Source: BQOK01 sp048388525 (GTDB lineage: Bacteria > Bacillota > Clostridia > Oscillospirales > Ruminococcaceae). From it: a stretch of 64,000 bases of DNA. Both the position numbers and the translations under genes were made by a program. This document shows positions 42,662-51,691 of the stretch, in pieces. The DNA is taken from contig NZ_DBGCTQ010000049.1 in the NCBI RefSeq assembly GCF_048388525.1, forward strand, positions 1 through 64,000. The letters run 5' to 3'. Below the pieces are notes generated by a model. That model had not been told where the DNA came from. It did no database searches and worked only from the letters and a program-made list of their open reading frames with translations. The first letter of the stretch is position 1, and every line of letters starts with the position of its first letter.

Positions 42662-42696
42662 GCAAAGCAGGCCGGAAAATTTCCGGCCTGCTTTGC
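42662..42696. terminator. 35-nt perfect palindrome between Sel1 and thioesterase genes
   Basis: A 17-nt arm, GCAAAGCAGGCCGGAAA, and its exact complement around a single A. No T-run follows on either strand, so it may terminate poorly, or be a transcript-end processing or protein-binding site. Confidence 0.55.
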
Positions 42697-42719
42697 TGCT
42701 GGCCCGATTTTATCAGTGC

Positions 42720-44345
42720 CTATTCGCTCTCGCTCAAACGGGCCAGCAGCGCCTTTGCGTCCCCGATCACCTGCGCGTCACCGCCCGCGCGTTCCAGGGC
42801 CAGGCGCGCCAGCCGGGCAGCCTCCGCCATGCTTTTTTCCACACCCTCGCCCCGCTCATACAAAAGAGCCAGGGCCAGGGCGCAGTCGCCGCCGGCGCGG
42901 CATTTCTCCACCCCGCGGCGGTAGCATTCGGCCGCGCGGTCCAGATCGGGCGGGCCGCCTTCGCCCTTCTCGAAGCATTCGCCCAAGTTGAACCAGGCCA
43001 TGTCGCTTCCCTGGCCGCCCGCCTTTTCATACAGTGCCCGTGCTTTTGCGAGATCCTGCTGTACTCCCTTGCCGTAGCGATAGCATTCGCCCAGGTTATT
43101 CAGCGCATCGATCCAGCAGGGGCGGCCGGGCCACTCCTGATCCGCCAGCGCCTGATACCACCGCACGGCCTCCTCGGGGTTCTGGGGGCAGCCAAGGCCC
43201 TCATCGCAGCACAGGGCATAATCGAACTGCGCCTCCGGGCTGCCCGCTTCGGCTCCTTTTTTATACCAGCGCACCGCTTCGGCCTCGGCTTTTTCTGCGC
43301 CGATTCCGTACAGCAGGCATTCCCCCAACTGGTCCATCGCTTTGGCGTTGCCTTTCTCTGCGGCTGCCCGGAACAGCTCCACCGCGCGCACCGCGTCCCG
43401 CTCCACCCCAAAGCCCTCCCGATAGCAGCAGCCCAGATCGCACAAGGAGCTCACATAGCCTCCCTCCGCCGCGCGGCGGAACAATTCGGCCGCACGCTGC
43501 GCCCGGTCCGGGCCGTTCGCGCCCGGCTGCCCCATTCGGTAACACCATGCAAGGTTGTGCATGGCCCGCAAATGCAGCTGCTCCACCGCCTTTTTGTACC
43601 ACTCCACCGCGCGCTCGGGGTCACGGGGCACGCCCACGCCAGAATCGTAGCACCAGGCAAGGCTGCACTGCCCATCGGCGTCGCCCGCCTCCGCAGCGCG
43701 GGTGTAATAGGCCACCGCCTTTTTTTCATCTTGCGGGGTGCCAAGGCCCATCTCGTAAAAATAGCCCGCGTTGTACACCGCCGAAATGTGCCCCTGCGCC
43801 GCAGCCTGCAGGTACTGGTGCAGGGCGGCCGCATAATCTTTTTCCACCCCCAGCCCGCGCTCGTAGCACACGCCCAGGCTGAACTGGGCCGCGGCATAGC
43901 CCTGCTGAGCCGCGGCGGCAAAGCACCCCGCAGCCCTTTTCATATCCCGTTCCACCCCGCGGCCCCGCTCAAACAGGCTGCCCAGCAGGTACTGCGCCCG
44001 CATCATGCCCTGCCCCGCTGCCTTTGTGAGCCAGGCGGCGCCCCGGGCCGGGTCTGGCGGGCAGCCGGGTGCGCCCACTACATACAGCGCGCCCAGGTTG
44101 CACTGCGCGGGGGCGTAGCCCCTTTCGGCCGCCTGGACGTATAGTTCCAGGGCCTGTTCAGGGGCCCTCTCCACCCCCTCGCCAAACTCATGGCACCACC
44201 CCAGCATGCACATGCTCCACTCATCGCCCAACGCCGCCGCCTGTTTCAGGGGCGGCAGGGCCTCGTTCCAGTTCACCGGCCGGGCGGCAAAGGCCGCTTT
44301 CGCCCGCCGCGCCAGCTGTTCCCGCTCACCTGCATCCAAAATCAT
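42720..44345 (-). CDS. Sel1-like tetratricopeptide repeat protein
   Basis: 541 residues made almost only of about twelve Sel1-like repeats (36-residue units of the type A..YLGSLFERGRGVERD...A..CFAAAAQQGYAAAQ). Such solenoids bind other proteins. There is no signal peptide or transmembrane helix, so it is probably cytosolic. Spacing between repeats is very even, apart from a longer central insert near residue 275. No partner is indicated. Start ATG 44345 is weakly supported by AGGGAACAA. Confidence 0.85.
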   Translation of the reverse strand: MILDAGEREQLARRAKAAFAARPVNWNEALPPLKQAAALGDEWSMCMLGWCHEFGEGVERAPEQALELYVQAAERGYAPAQCNLGALYVVGAPGCPPDPARGAAWLTKAAGQGMMRAQYLLGSLFERGRGVERDMKRAAGCFAAAAQQGYAAAQFSLGVCYERGLGVEKDYAAALHQYLQAAAQGHISAVYNAGYFYEMGLGTPQDEKKAVAYYTRAAEAGDADGQCSLAWCYDSGVGVPRDPERAVEWYKKAVEQLHLRAMHNLAWCYRMGQPGANGPDRAQRAAELFRRAAEGGYVSSLCDLGCCYREGFGVERDAVRAVELFRAAAEKGNAKAMDQLGECLLYGIGAEKAEAEAVRWYKKGAEAGSPEAQFDYALCCDEGLGCPQNPEEAVRWYQALADQEWPGRPCWIDALNNLGECYRYGKGVQQDLAKARALYEKAGGQGSDMAWFNLGECFEKGEGGPPDLDRAAECYRRGVEKCRAGGDCALALALLYERGEGVEKSMAEAARLARLALERAGGDAQVIGDAKALLARLSESE

Positions 44346-44473
44346 ATTTGTTCCCTCTTTTGTCGTTTCTTGCGGGTCCGGCCCCGCCGCCTGGGCAGCA
44401 AGGCCCCTGTTTTTCCCAAATTGCTCTGCGCACAGCCGCTTTCATCACTTGTTGCCAGCGTGCCTGCCGCTTT

Positions 44474-45313
44474 TTATTTTTCCAGCCCCAGATTCTGCAA
44501 TATCTCCCGGTAGCGCCGGGTCGCAAGCTCGCTGGGCTCGCCCTTTTTACAAAATTCCATTTTAGCCAGCTTTGGCACCACTCGCTCCACCACCATCTGC
44601 CCCCGCCTTGTTTTTGCGCGCAGCGCTTCGAACGCCTGCATAAACCGCTCGTCCCTCCGTGCCTTTTCATAAAATGAGAGCACATAGACGTAATAGAACA
44701 GATTGTAATTTCGGAAGGGGTATTCCACCTGCATAAACAGTGAACCGATTCCGTAGTGGCATGGCCCCAGGGGCTTGCGGGTCACCCAGTGGGCCAAAAG
44801 AAATTCCACCGCATCGTCCAGTGCGTTTTCCTGCGCGCTGCCCGGGGCATAACGAAACAGATCCAGCGCCAGCAAGGTGGGATACGGGTTGGAGGCCTCG
44901 GTTTCAGGGCCGCGCCCGTAGCTGAATTTGTTGCACCGCCAGCCTCCGTCCGCCCATCGGTCTGCCAGCAGCTGGCGAAAGGTAGCCTGCAGCCGCTCGT
45001 CCCCCGCATAGCCCAGCCGGCAGAGCGTCAAGGCCGCCCAAATGGTTTGGCAGGGGTAGATCGCTCCCTGCGGGTAAACGCGAAAGCGCCCGTCCGGCCG
45101 CCAGGCGCCCAGGATCAGCTGCGCAGCGGCGGGCAGGGGAGGGTCGGCGGGTGAAAGGCCCAGCTCTAACAGATAATCCACACATTCCAGGGTAGAAAAA
45201 GGCGCGCCCTTGAGCAGGCGGCGGTCCGCCGTAGCCCAAAGCGCCCCGCCATTGTTCCCCTGGCGGGCCAGGATCACCGCAACATCGGCGGCATAGCGCT
45301 CTTTTGTTTCCAT
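44474..45313 (-). CDS. Prenyltransferase/squalene-oxidase-like toroid protein
   Basis: 279 residues. Repeats of the type AAQLILGAWRPDGRF and TFRQLLADRWADGGWRC, with QTIWAALTLCRLG between, follow the alpha/alpha-toroid pattern of prenyltransferase, cyclase and related proteins, with QW-like motifs (DGRF, DGGW). Catalytic DxDD or zinc-ligand motifs are not evident, so the enzyme role is doubtful. Start METKERY follows GGAGGGG. No partner genes. Confidence 0.6.
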   Translation of the reverse strand: METKERYAADVAVILARQGNNGGALWATADRRLLKGAPFSTLECVDYLLELGLSPADPPLPAAAQLILGAWRPDGRFRVYPQGAIYPCQTIWAALTLCRLGYAGDERLQATFRQLLADRWADGGWRCNKFSYGRGPETEASNPYPTLLALDLFRYAPGSAQENALDDAVEFLLAHWVTRKPLGPCHYGIGSLFMQVEYPFRNYNLFYYVYVLSFYEKARRDERFMQAFEALRAKTRRGQMVVERVVPKLAKMEFCKKGEPSELATRRYREILQNLGLEK

Positions 45314-45405
45314 TCTGCTTTCCCCTCCGGCCGTGCTGCGGTGGCTCCGCAATAAAGCCTGCACGTATTCCGCTTCTCTTTTTCTATTCTACACGCTCCC
45401 CGCCG

Positions 45406-45443
45406 AAAAGAAAACCCGCCTCTGCCATTTTGGCAGAAACGGG
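45406..45443 (-). terminator. Terminator of the TauE/SafE gene
   Basis: Minus strand CCCGTTTCTGCC pairs with GGCAGAGGCGGG (two G-T wobbles) around AAAAT, then TTTTCTTTT. Confidence 0.7.
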
Positions 45444-45477
45444 GTATCCTTTTCTGTGCGGGCCGCGGGCCTTGGGA

Positions 45478-46266
45478 TCAGAGCGCAAAGGTATATTGGT
45501 ACACATTGTACAGGCTAATGCCCATGATGACCACCATCAGCCCCATGAACAGTTTGTCCACGGCGTGGTTGTCCATACGCTTGTTGAACACGCGCCCCAG
45601 CATGCCCCCGCCGATGCCGCCCGCCACCATCAACAGCAGGCTGAGCCAGCCAAAGGTGGGCACCGACCGGGTGACCAGGGTGGCCAGCAGGCTGGTCACC
45701 TGGCTGATCAGGATCACATACAGGCTGTTCTGAGCGGCGGTTTTGGTGTCCATGGAGAAAAAGAAGTAGAACACCACCAGGTTGATGGGCCCCCCTCCGA
45801 TGCCCAAAAAGCTGGACATGATGCCCAGTACAAGCCCAATGGCCAGGCACACCCATGCCTTGAAGATGCGCCGGGTACGGATACGGCTTTTGTTCAAGGT
45901 GTACAGCATGGTGGCCAGGGTGATCGCAAACAGGCACACGGCCTGCACCGCGCCCGCCGTTTCGGCAAAACGCGCGCTGATCGCGCTGAACATCTGCTTG
46001 CCCACCACACCGCCTACGGCTGCGCCGATGGCCAGCGGGGTGCCCACCTTCAGATCGACCCTGCTGTCGCCCGCCCGCATGGACTTGGTGACCGAATAGC
46101 AGCTCATAGCCAGCACCGTGCAGCCGGACAAAAAGCTCACGGTGGCCACGCTGTCCAGATGAAACAGGTCCAGCGTGGGTTTGATGATCACCCCGCCGCC
46201 AATGCCGCAGATCGCCCCTGCAACGCTGGCTAACAGGCTGATGATAAAATATGCGAGTACCTGCAT
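45478..46266 (-). CDS. TauE/SafE (TSUP) family permease
   Basis: 262 residues, about eight helices. The two internal repeats begin ICGIGGGVIIKPTLD and SSFLGIGGGPINLV, the family glycine signature. TSUP proteins export sulfonates, sulfite or small organic acids. It lies just downstream of the LarA-like gene, which points to traffic of a hydroxy acid or sulfonate. Start ATG 46266 after GGGGAGGCGGGG. Confidence 0.82.
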   Translation of the reverse strand: MQVLAYFIISLLASVAGAICGIGGGVIIKPTLDLFHLDSVATVSFLSGCTVLAMSCYSVTKSMRAGDSRVDLKVGTPLAIGAAVGGVVGKQMFSAISARFAETAGAVQAVCLFAITLATMLYTLNKSRIRTRRIFKAWVCLAIGLVLGIMSSFLGIGGGPINLVVFYFFFSMDTKTAAQNSLYVILISQVTSLLATLVTRSVPTFGWLSLLLMVAGGIGGGMLGRVFNKRMDNHAVDKLFMGLMVVIMGISLYNVYQYTFAL

Positions 46267-46336
46267 CGGCCCCGCCTCCCCTCTTTATGGTACGCTTGCC
46301 CGCCTCAAGCCAATGGCCTGGGCGTTAAAGCAGCGG

Positions 46337-46367
46337 TTGCCGGGCCCAGAGGGCCCGGCAATTTTTT
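46337..46367. terminator. Hairpin between LarA-like and TauE/SafE genes
   Basis: TTGCCGGGCCC pairs with GGGCCCGGCAA around AGA. The run of six Ts lies on the plus strand, though both flanking genes are on the minus strand, so termination of them is not assured. Confidence 0.4.
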
Positions 46368-46373
46368 GCTTTT

Positions 46374-47861
46374 TCAGCAACAGCCGCAGGGGTGGTTGCC
46401 GTATTCGTCCATGCAGTCCTCCGCGGGATTTTTCATGCACAGATGAACCGCGGCCAGCTTGAAGGTCCGGGGCAGCGCCAGGATGTTCGGCGCGTCGCCC
46501 ACAAACTTTTTCTTGGCGTCGGCCAGAGCCTCCTCAAAGGTCGCGCGGGTCTTCAGGCCCATGCTGCGGGCAATGCCCGGCTCCTCGGCGCCCACGATGT
46601 AAATGGCGCTGGTGTTCATCTCGGCGATATGGCCGCAGCTCATCATGGAAAAACCGTGGAACGGATGGAATGCATTGGCAAACCGGTATTTGCGGATGTA
46701 TTCCTCGTTGGTGGCATAATACTCGCCCAGCCGGTTCATATCCGGCAGAACATTCATGTGATCGTGCTGGAACTCCTCCCACTCCTCGCGCAGGTAGGGC
46801 CACAGCTCATCGTGGAAATAGCCGTTGCAGATGGAGGAACAGAGAATCACACACCTGTCGCTCATAACCCGCTTGAAGCGCAGCACCTGGGCCGACAGCG
46901 CCTGCATCATCATGATGGGGTTGGTGCCCATGCCGTCGCCGTAGTGAAATTTCTGGGGCATGCCGAACACCAACACGTCGTACTTTTTTTCGGCCCAATG
47001 CACATAGGTGCGCTTATCGGCCAGCTTCCAGCTCTCGGGCATCATTTCGGCCGCATAACCGGAATAAATGGCGATCTGGCGGCTGTTGGTATCCAGCACG
47101 GCGTCGCAGCAGAAGAAAGGGTGCCCCATCTTTTCTTCCATCAGCATGCCAATCTCATTGAACTTGCTGCGCATCAGGCTGCCGCCGTTCACGGGGGTGA
47201 AGTCCGGCCGGTGCATGACCTCGGGCACATGGTGGCTGGCAATGCTGCGCCAGTTGGTAATGCCGGTGGCGCAGTGCTTGTAGCCCCCGGAATACCCGCC
47301 GTAAGGGTTCCCCTGCACATGGCCGATCAGGATGGGCAGGTCGGCCTCGAACACGGTTCTGTTCATGCACACCGGGTCGCCGCGCTTGGTGGCGCCCAGA
47401 TCGATCATATTGTCCGGGTCCTCCGAGTCGTGGCTAGTCATCTGGTGGGTGGGCCAGAATTCACCAAACAGCTCGTCGCCGAAAATGGCGCGGTAATCCT
47501 CCGGCTTTGCGCGGGGGTGCAGGCCGTTGGAAATGATAAAGCGCACATCCTCTTTTTTCACGCCCGCGGCGTACAGCTCGCGCAGGATGTATTTGATCGA
47601 GAGCTTGCGGTGGCTGGTGGCCTGTTCGCCGCCCTTGACCCGGTCGGGCACAATGAACGCCACCTTGGCCCCGGGAAACGCCAGCTCGCTCAGCGGTTTC
47701 ATGCCGATGGGGCGGCGCAGGCTTTCCAGGTAGGCTTGTTCCAGTTTGTCCTCGGGGATATAGGCTGGGTCGGCCACGGTGGTGCCCGGAATGAACACAT
47801 CGGTGTTGTCCGGCAGTTCAGCGCTCAAAAGGCCCTGGCCATACTCAAAATCCAGTTTCAT
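46374..47861 (-). CDS. LarA family racemase/epimerase, divergent
   Basis: 495 residues, longer than typical LarA. The nickel-pincer site can be traced: His115 in SNGLHPRAK, His181 in LIGHVQGNP, Lys195 in GGYSGGYKHCATG and His210/211 in SHHVPE. The Lys loop reads GGYKHCATG, unlike the GGRKSILPG of the other LarA here, so the substrate is probably different. A cysteine-rich tail closes the protein (CMKNPAEDC, then CGCC). Its stop is followed by TauE/SafE; upstream come TIM-like and class II aldolase genes. It may epimerise a sugar-derived acid before these enzymes act. Start from GGAGGAA. Confidence 0.82.
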   Translation of the reverse strand: MKLDFEYGQGLLSAELPDNTDVFIPGTTVADPAYIPEDKLEQAYLESLRRPIGMKPLSELAFPGAKVAFIVPDRVKGGEQATSHRKLSIKYILRELYAAGVKKEDVRFIISNGLHPRAKPEDYRAIFGDELFGEFWPTHQMTSHDSEDPDNMIDLGATKRGDPVCMNRTVFEADLPILIGHVQGNPYGGYSGGYKHCATGITNWRSIASHHVPEVMHRPDFTPVNGGSLMRSKFNEIGMLMEEKMGHPFFCCDAVLDTNSRQIAIYSGYAAEMMPESWKLADKRTYVHWAEKKYDVLVFGMPQKFHYGDGMGTNPIMMMQALSAQVLRFKRVMSDRCVILCSSICNGYFHDELWPYLREEWEEFQHDHMNVLPDMNRLGEYYATNEEYIRKYRFANAFHPFHGFSMMSCGHIAEMNTSAIYIVGAEEPGIARSMGLKTRATFEEALADAKKKFVGDAPNILALPRTFKLAAVHLCMKNPAEDCMDEYGNHPCGCC

Positions 47862-47915
47862 GGGTGATTCCTCCTTTTCTCTCGGCCGGCGCGGCTTTTG
47901 CGCCGCGCTGGCTTG

Positions 47916-48752
47916 TTACTTGCCCAGGTACAGGCGGATGATCTCCAGGTATTCCTCGGGGTAAAAACCGATCTCGCCGGCAAACCGGGTCAGGGCGACC
48001 AGGCCGCCGTCGATCTCGGGGATGGAGGCCAGCATTTCGGCGTTGTCGGTTTTCAGGCCGCCGCCGTACACCACCGGCAGCCCGCCCGTGCGCTCTTTCA
48101 CAAAGCGGGCGATCTTTTGGATGTAGGGCCGGTCGGCGGGGGTCTTGCCGGGGCCGATGCTCCAGATCGGCTCGTAGGCAATGGCCACCTGGGCCTTGTC
48201 CACCCCTGCAAGGCCGACGTCCAGCTGTTCGCCCAGCACCTCCTGCCAGCGCTCCTGCTCCTCACTCTTTTCACCGATGCAGTACAGCACCTTCAGGCCC
48301 TGGGCCGCGGCGGCCCGGATCTCCTGGTTCAGCAGCCGGTTCACCGCGGCGGTGTCGGCAACGCCCGCCTCGGCCAAAACGCCGTTTTTGTCGGCCCGCT
48401 CCTCGCAGTGGCCCACCAGCACCCAGCCGCAGCCCATTGCCTTGGCAATGGAGGCCGGGCGGTTGGTTGTGAACGCGCCGAAGTTGCCGCCCACCGCTGT
48501 GTCGGCGCGGTACACACCCTGGCAGCCCAGCTGCACCGGGCTGTTCTCACACAGGGCGGCCCCCGCGCTCAAAAGGTGCGCCTCGGGAAAGTACTGCACA
48601 AACTCCACTTTGGCCGGATCATATTGCTTGAGGGCCTGCTGGGTGCTTTCCACGATTGCGCGCGCCCAGCCTTCCACCGGGGCCAGCCGGTTCACCCCGC
48701 CGTACTGGGGGGGGACGTCGAAGCGTTTCAGGTTCAAAAAGATGTATTTCAT
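47916..48752 (-). CDS. Triose-phosphate isomerase family protein
   Basis: 278 residues, a (beta/alpha)8 barrel. Asn7/Lys9 (FLNLKRF), His115 (VGHCEER) and Glu194 (AYEPIWSIG) match the catalytic Asn-Lys, His and Glu of TIM. The phosphate loop usually YGGSVKPxN reads YGGGLKTDN, a Ser to Gly change, so the substrate may be a different aldose or ketose phosphate such as erythrulose phosphate. It lies between a class II aldolase and the LarA-like gene in one transcript. Whether the cell has another glycolytic TIM cannot be seen here. Confidence 0.85.
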   Translation of the reverse strand: MKYIFLNLKRFDVPPQYGGVNRLAPVEGWARAIVESTQQALKQYDPAKVEFVQYFPEAHLLSAGAALCENSPVQLGCQGVYRADTAVGGNFGAFTTNRPASIAKAMGCGWVLVGHCEERADKNGVLAEAGVADTAAVNRLLNQEIRAAAAQGLKVLYCIGEKSEEQERWQEVLGEQLDVGLAGVDKAQVAIAYEPIWSIGPGKTPADRPYIQKIARFVKERTGGLPVVYGGGLKTDNAEMLASIPEIDGGLVALTRFAGEIGFYPEEYLEIIRLYLGK

Positions 48753-48795
48753 GCGGCACTCTCCTTTTTTGTTCGGGTTGCAACACGCAGCGATT

Positions 48796-48826
48796 CCCGC
48801 GGCCGGAACGGGCTTCCGGCCGCGGG
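48796..48826 (-). other. Hairpin between aldolase and TIM-like genes
   Basis: CCCGCGGCCGGAA (48796-48808) pairs exactly with TTCCGGCCGCGGG (48814-48826). No T-run on the minus strand, so it may be a processing or stabilising stem rather than a terminator. Confidence 0.5.
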
Positions 48827-48840
48827 CGCCGCTTTTTTCT

Positions 48841-49995
48841 TCAGATTCCGGCCTTGCGGTAGCGCTCGGCCATCTCCGCCAGGGTCACACGCTCCACCAG
48901 GGGGGCCTTGCCCACGCTGCCGAACTCCACAATCAAGGTGCCCACCACTTCCCTGACACCCCGCTCGATACAATCCACAATGGCTGCCACATCTGCGTCG
49001 GGCACGCTTCCATACATCACGGTATCCATGATGGGGGGAAGGAAGGCCCGCGGGTCAAAGGCGCTCTTTTTTTCTTCCAGCAGTTTGTAAATGCCCCCCA
49101 CCGACGGGCTGCTCTGCAGCTCGGGCCGGTTGCTGAACAGCTCTTTCATATTGCGGGTCACGGCCAGCCGGATATCAGTGTCCACATTGATCTTGCCGAT
49201 GCCGCACCCCGCCGCTTCTTTCAGCTGAGCCAGGTCGATGCCGTAGGCGTTCTGGATGTCGCCCCCCAGGGCGTTGATCTCCTTTACGATATACTGGGGC
49301 ACAGTGGAAGAGCCATGGCTTACCAGCACACAGAACAGCCCCTCGTGGCGCAGGCACTCTTTGGTTGCGATGGCGATCTCCTTGCGCAGCTTCGCGCCCT
49401 TGCCCTTATTGGCGCCATGCATGGTGCCGTAGCTGATGGCCAGCGCGTCCACCTTGGTCTTTTTCACAAATTCCACCGCATCCAAAGGGTTTGTATAGGT
49501 GGAGCCGGCGCTGAACACATGGTCCTCCACGCCTGCCAGCACCCCCAGCTCGGCCTCCACGGTCACGCCGCGCTCGTGGGCATATTTGACCACCTCGCGG
49601 GTGAGCTCGATGTTTTCTTTAAAAGGCAGCGACGAACCGTCAATCATCACGCTGGTGTAGCCGCCCGCAATGGCCGCTTTGCAGGATTCAAAATTGCGGC
49701 CGTGGTCCAGGTGCAGCGCCACCGGGATGGGGCTGGCCTCGCCGTATTTTTTTACCGCGGCGCCGATGTTTGCGGCACCCTTGATCTTGTCCTCCAGCGT
49801 GGCGTTCATAAAATCGGTCCGCCCGCCCATAAAGCCATTCGCCAGGTCGGCCCCCTGCAAAATGGCCGGCGAACGGAACATCTCGTGCACCTCGATGGCC
49901 GCTTTTGCCTGGGCTACGGCGTTCACATTGAACGCGCCCTGGGCATATTCGTATTTGTCGGTCGCTTCCAAAATCGCGCGCAAAGGTACCAGCAT
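48841..49995 (-). CDS. fba: Class II fructose-bisphosphate aldolase (CbbA-like)
   Basis: 384 residues, zinc-dependent. LHLDHGRNFE holds the first metal His and catalytic Asp; AISYGTMHGANKG and VLVSHGSSTVPQ hold the other metal His residues; GKINVDTDIRLAV is the phosphate-binding end. The SHGSSTVPQ/NALGG and INVDTDIRLA layout is that of the roughly 350-residue CbbA group, not the 285-residue GatY group. It cleaves or forms fructose 1,6-bisphosphate, or a related ketose phosphate. First gene of a promoter with a 26-bp palindrome, leading into TIM-like and LarA-like genes. Start from GTGAGGAAA. Confidence 0.87.
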   Translation of the reverse strand: MLVPLRAILEATDKYEYAQGAFNVNAVAQAKAAIEVHEMFRSPAILQGADLANGFMGGRTDFMNATLEDKIKGAANIGAAVKKYGEASPIPVALHLDHGRNFESCKAAIAGGYTSVMIDGSSLPFKENIELTREVVKYAHERGVTVEAELGVLAGVEDHVFSAGSTYTNPLDAVEFVKKTKVDALAISYGTMHGANKGKGAKLRKEIAIATKECLRHEGLFCVLVSHGSSTVPQYIVKEINALGGDIQNAYGIDLAQLKEAAGCGIGKINVDTDIRLAVTRNMKELFSNRPELQSSPSVGGIYKLLEEKKSAFDPRAFLPPIMDTVMYGSVPDADVAAIVDCIERGVREVVGTLIVEFGSVGKAPLVERVTLAEMAERYRKAGI

Positions 49996-50092
49996 TGTCG
50001 TTTCCTCACTTTTCTGTTCATTTGCCGCGCCGGGCGCAAAACCGCAGGCGCGGGGCTTATCCCACGCCGCTTTCGCACTGTTTGCTGTGTTT

Positions 50093-50121
50093 AGAATAGC
50101 GCAAAACGGCGGCGGTTACAA
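50093..50121 (-). promoter_or_regulatory. Promoter of the aldolase-TIM-LarA operon
   Basis: Minus strand TTGTAA (50121-50116), 17-bp spacer, TATTCT (50098-50093), about 100 nt before the start codon. Confidence 0.6.
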
Positions 50122-50132
50122 GGGTTTTAAGT

Positions 50133-50158
50133 AAAATATATACACGTGTGTACATTTT
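50133..50158. promoter_or_regulatory. 26-bp palindrome, candidate operator
   Basis: Half-site AAAATnTAnACAC and its inverted copy meet at a central CG; 22 of 26 positions are symmetrical. It lies 12 bp upstream of the -35, an activator-like place. Confidence 0.55.
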
Positions 50159-50243
50159 CGTCCTTTTGCACAAATCAGGGCGTGGAGGGAAAATCGTTTG
50201 CCCTCTCCGGCGCGGGCCGAAAGGGTGCCCTGTCACAGCGCGC

Positions 50244-51524
50244 TCACCGGGGGTTCCGCCCCGGTTTGCCCAGCGCGGCAAACATGCTGCGCTTATATTC
50301 CTCCACGCCCTCCTGGTCGAAGGGATCCACCCCCAGCAGCCGGCCGCTGAGCGCGCAGCTCACCATAAAAAAGTAAAAAAGCTGCCCAAAAGCCCGCTCG
50401 TCGATGCGGGGCAGCCGCAGTTGCACACAGGGAACCCCGCCCGCGTCGTGGGCCTGGACCGTGGCCTTTTCGGCCGCTCGGTTGATGTTGGCAAAATCCA
50501 TACCGTCCAGATAATCGAACCCGTCGCCGAAATCCGGGTCGGGCCGCACCTCCAGTCGGGCGCCGGCATCGTCCACCATCAAAAAGGTTTCCATCATGCA
50601 GCGCAAGCCGTCCTGCATGTATTGGCCCATACTGTGAAGATCCTCCGTATTGCTCATGCAGGCGGGCAGCAGGCCCTTTTTGCCCTTGCCCTCGCTCTCG
50701 CCGAAAAGCTGCTTCCACCAGCTCTGCGCCCAAAAAAGGCGCGGTTCAAAGGCGGCCAGCATCTCCACGGAGAACCCCCTCCGGCCGAGCGCCGAGCGGA
50801 CCGCCGCGTAGCGGGCGGCGTCGCCGCCACTGCCCGCCGCAAGCTTTTTTTCCATCTCCTCGCCGCCCTGAAGATACGCCCCCGCATCCAGCCCTGCCGC
50901 GGCAATGGGCAAAAGGCACACCGGTGAAAAGGCCGAGTAGCGGCCGCCGACCCGCTCTGGGAACGACAGGAAGGTGTAGCCGTTTTCCCGGGCGATCTTT
51001 TCCAGACGGGAGCCGCGCGTTCCGGTCACCACAATGCGGGCGGCCAGCTCGGCTTTGGTGTAACGGGCCGCCATGGCCTGGCGCAGCACCCGGAAATGGC
51101 TGCCGGGCTCCAGCGTCTCAAAATTCTTGGCGATCACGTTCAGATAAACGCTTTTCCCCTCGATGCGCCGCAGAACATCCTGTAGGTAATGGGCCGAAAG
51201 GGTGTTTCCCGCATACACGATCTCAGGCCCGCCCGGCGCTTTCAGCGCCTCGATCATGGCCCGGGCCGCCTGGTTCGAGCCGCCCACCCCCACCAGCACG
51301 AACACCTGGGCGTCCCGGCGTATCTCCGCGGCTTTTCGCAGGATTAGCTCGAGCTCACAGGCAGCCTCCTGGCAATGGACCCAGCCGGAGGCGGAAAAGG
51401 CGGGGTCTGCGGGAGAAAGCGCGGCCAATTCCCGGTAAAAACCGCGGGCGCGGGCCGCTTCGGCCTCGGTTTCGCCCGGCGCCGCGTATCGCTCCGCCAA
51501 GGCCGTGTTCAGGATCAAGTCCAC
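50244..51524 (-). CDS. pgi: Glucose-6-phosphate isomerase family, altered phosphate loop
   Basis: 426 residues. Most PGI blocks are clear: VGVGGSNQAARA, GGRYSAFSPVCLLP, the catalytic Glu in LFGESEGK, His in EDLHSMGQ and Lys in DPFDQEGVEEYK. But the sugar-phosphate loop normally SKSGTTTEP reads AKNFETLEP. The acid/base residues are kept, so it may still isomerise, perhaps another substrate. Start GTG 51524 has GGGGAG 6 nt upstream. It lies just before the aldolase unit on the same strand, separated by 248 bp. Its terminator is not obvious. Confidence 0.85.
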   Translation of the reverse strand: MDLILNTALAERYAAPGETEAEAARARGFYRELAALSPADPAFSASGWVHCQEAACELELILRKAAEIRRDAQVFVLVGVGGSNQAARAMIEALKAPGGPEIVYAGNTLSAHYLQDVLRRIEGKSVYLNVIAKNFETLEPGSHFRVLRQAMAARYTKAELAARIVVTGTRGSRLEKIARENGYTFLSFPERVGGRYSAFSPVCLLPIAAAGLDAGAYLQGGEEMEKKLAAGSGGDAARYAAVRSALGRRGFSVEMLAAFEPRLFWAQSWWKQLFGESEGKGKKGLLPACMSNTEDLHSMGQYMQDGLRCMMETFLMVDDAGARLEVRPDPDFGDGFDYLDGMDFANINRAAEKATVQAHDAGGVPCVQLRLPRIDERAFGQLFYFFMVSCALSGRLLGVDPFDQEGVEEYKRSMFAALGKPGRNPR

Positions 51525-51691
51525 ACAAAACTCCCCTTCCGGCAACTATTAAGATCATAAAGCTTTCCACCTTTATTATAAAAGGCGCGGCACACCGCGC
51601 ACAGTATGAAAAAGCTTCATACCCCGCACCCCGGTCCCCCGATCCGCCCCCCATGGGCCAAGCGGCCCACGCCTGTGCGCTCTCTTTTTAT

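Noticed and set aside
46337..46367. Strong terminator of the LarA-like gene
   Set aside because: The T-run is on the plus strand while the gene is on the minus strand, so I list it only as a hairpin of uncertain use.
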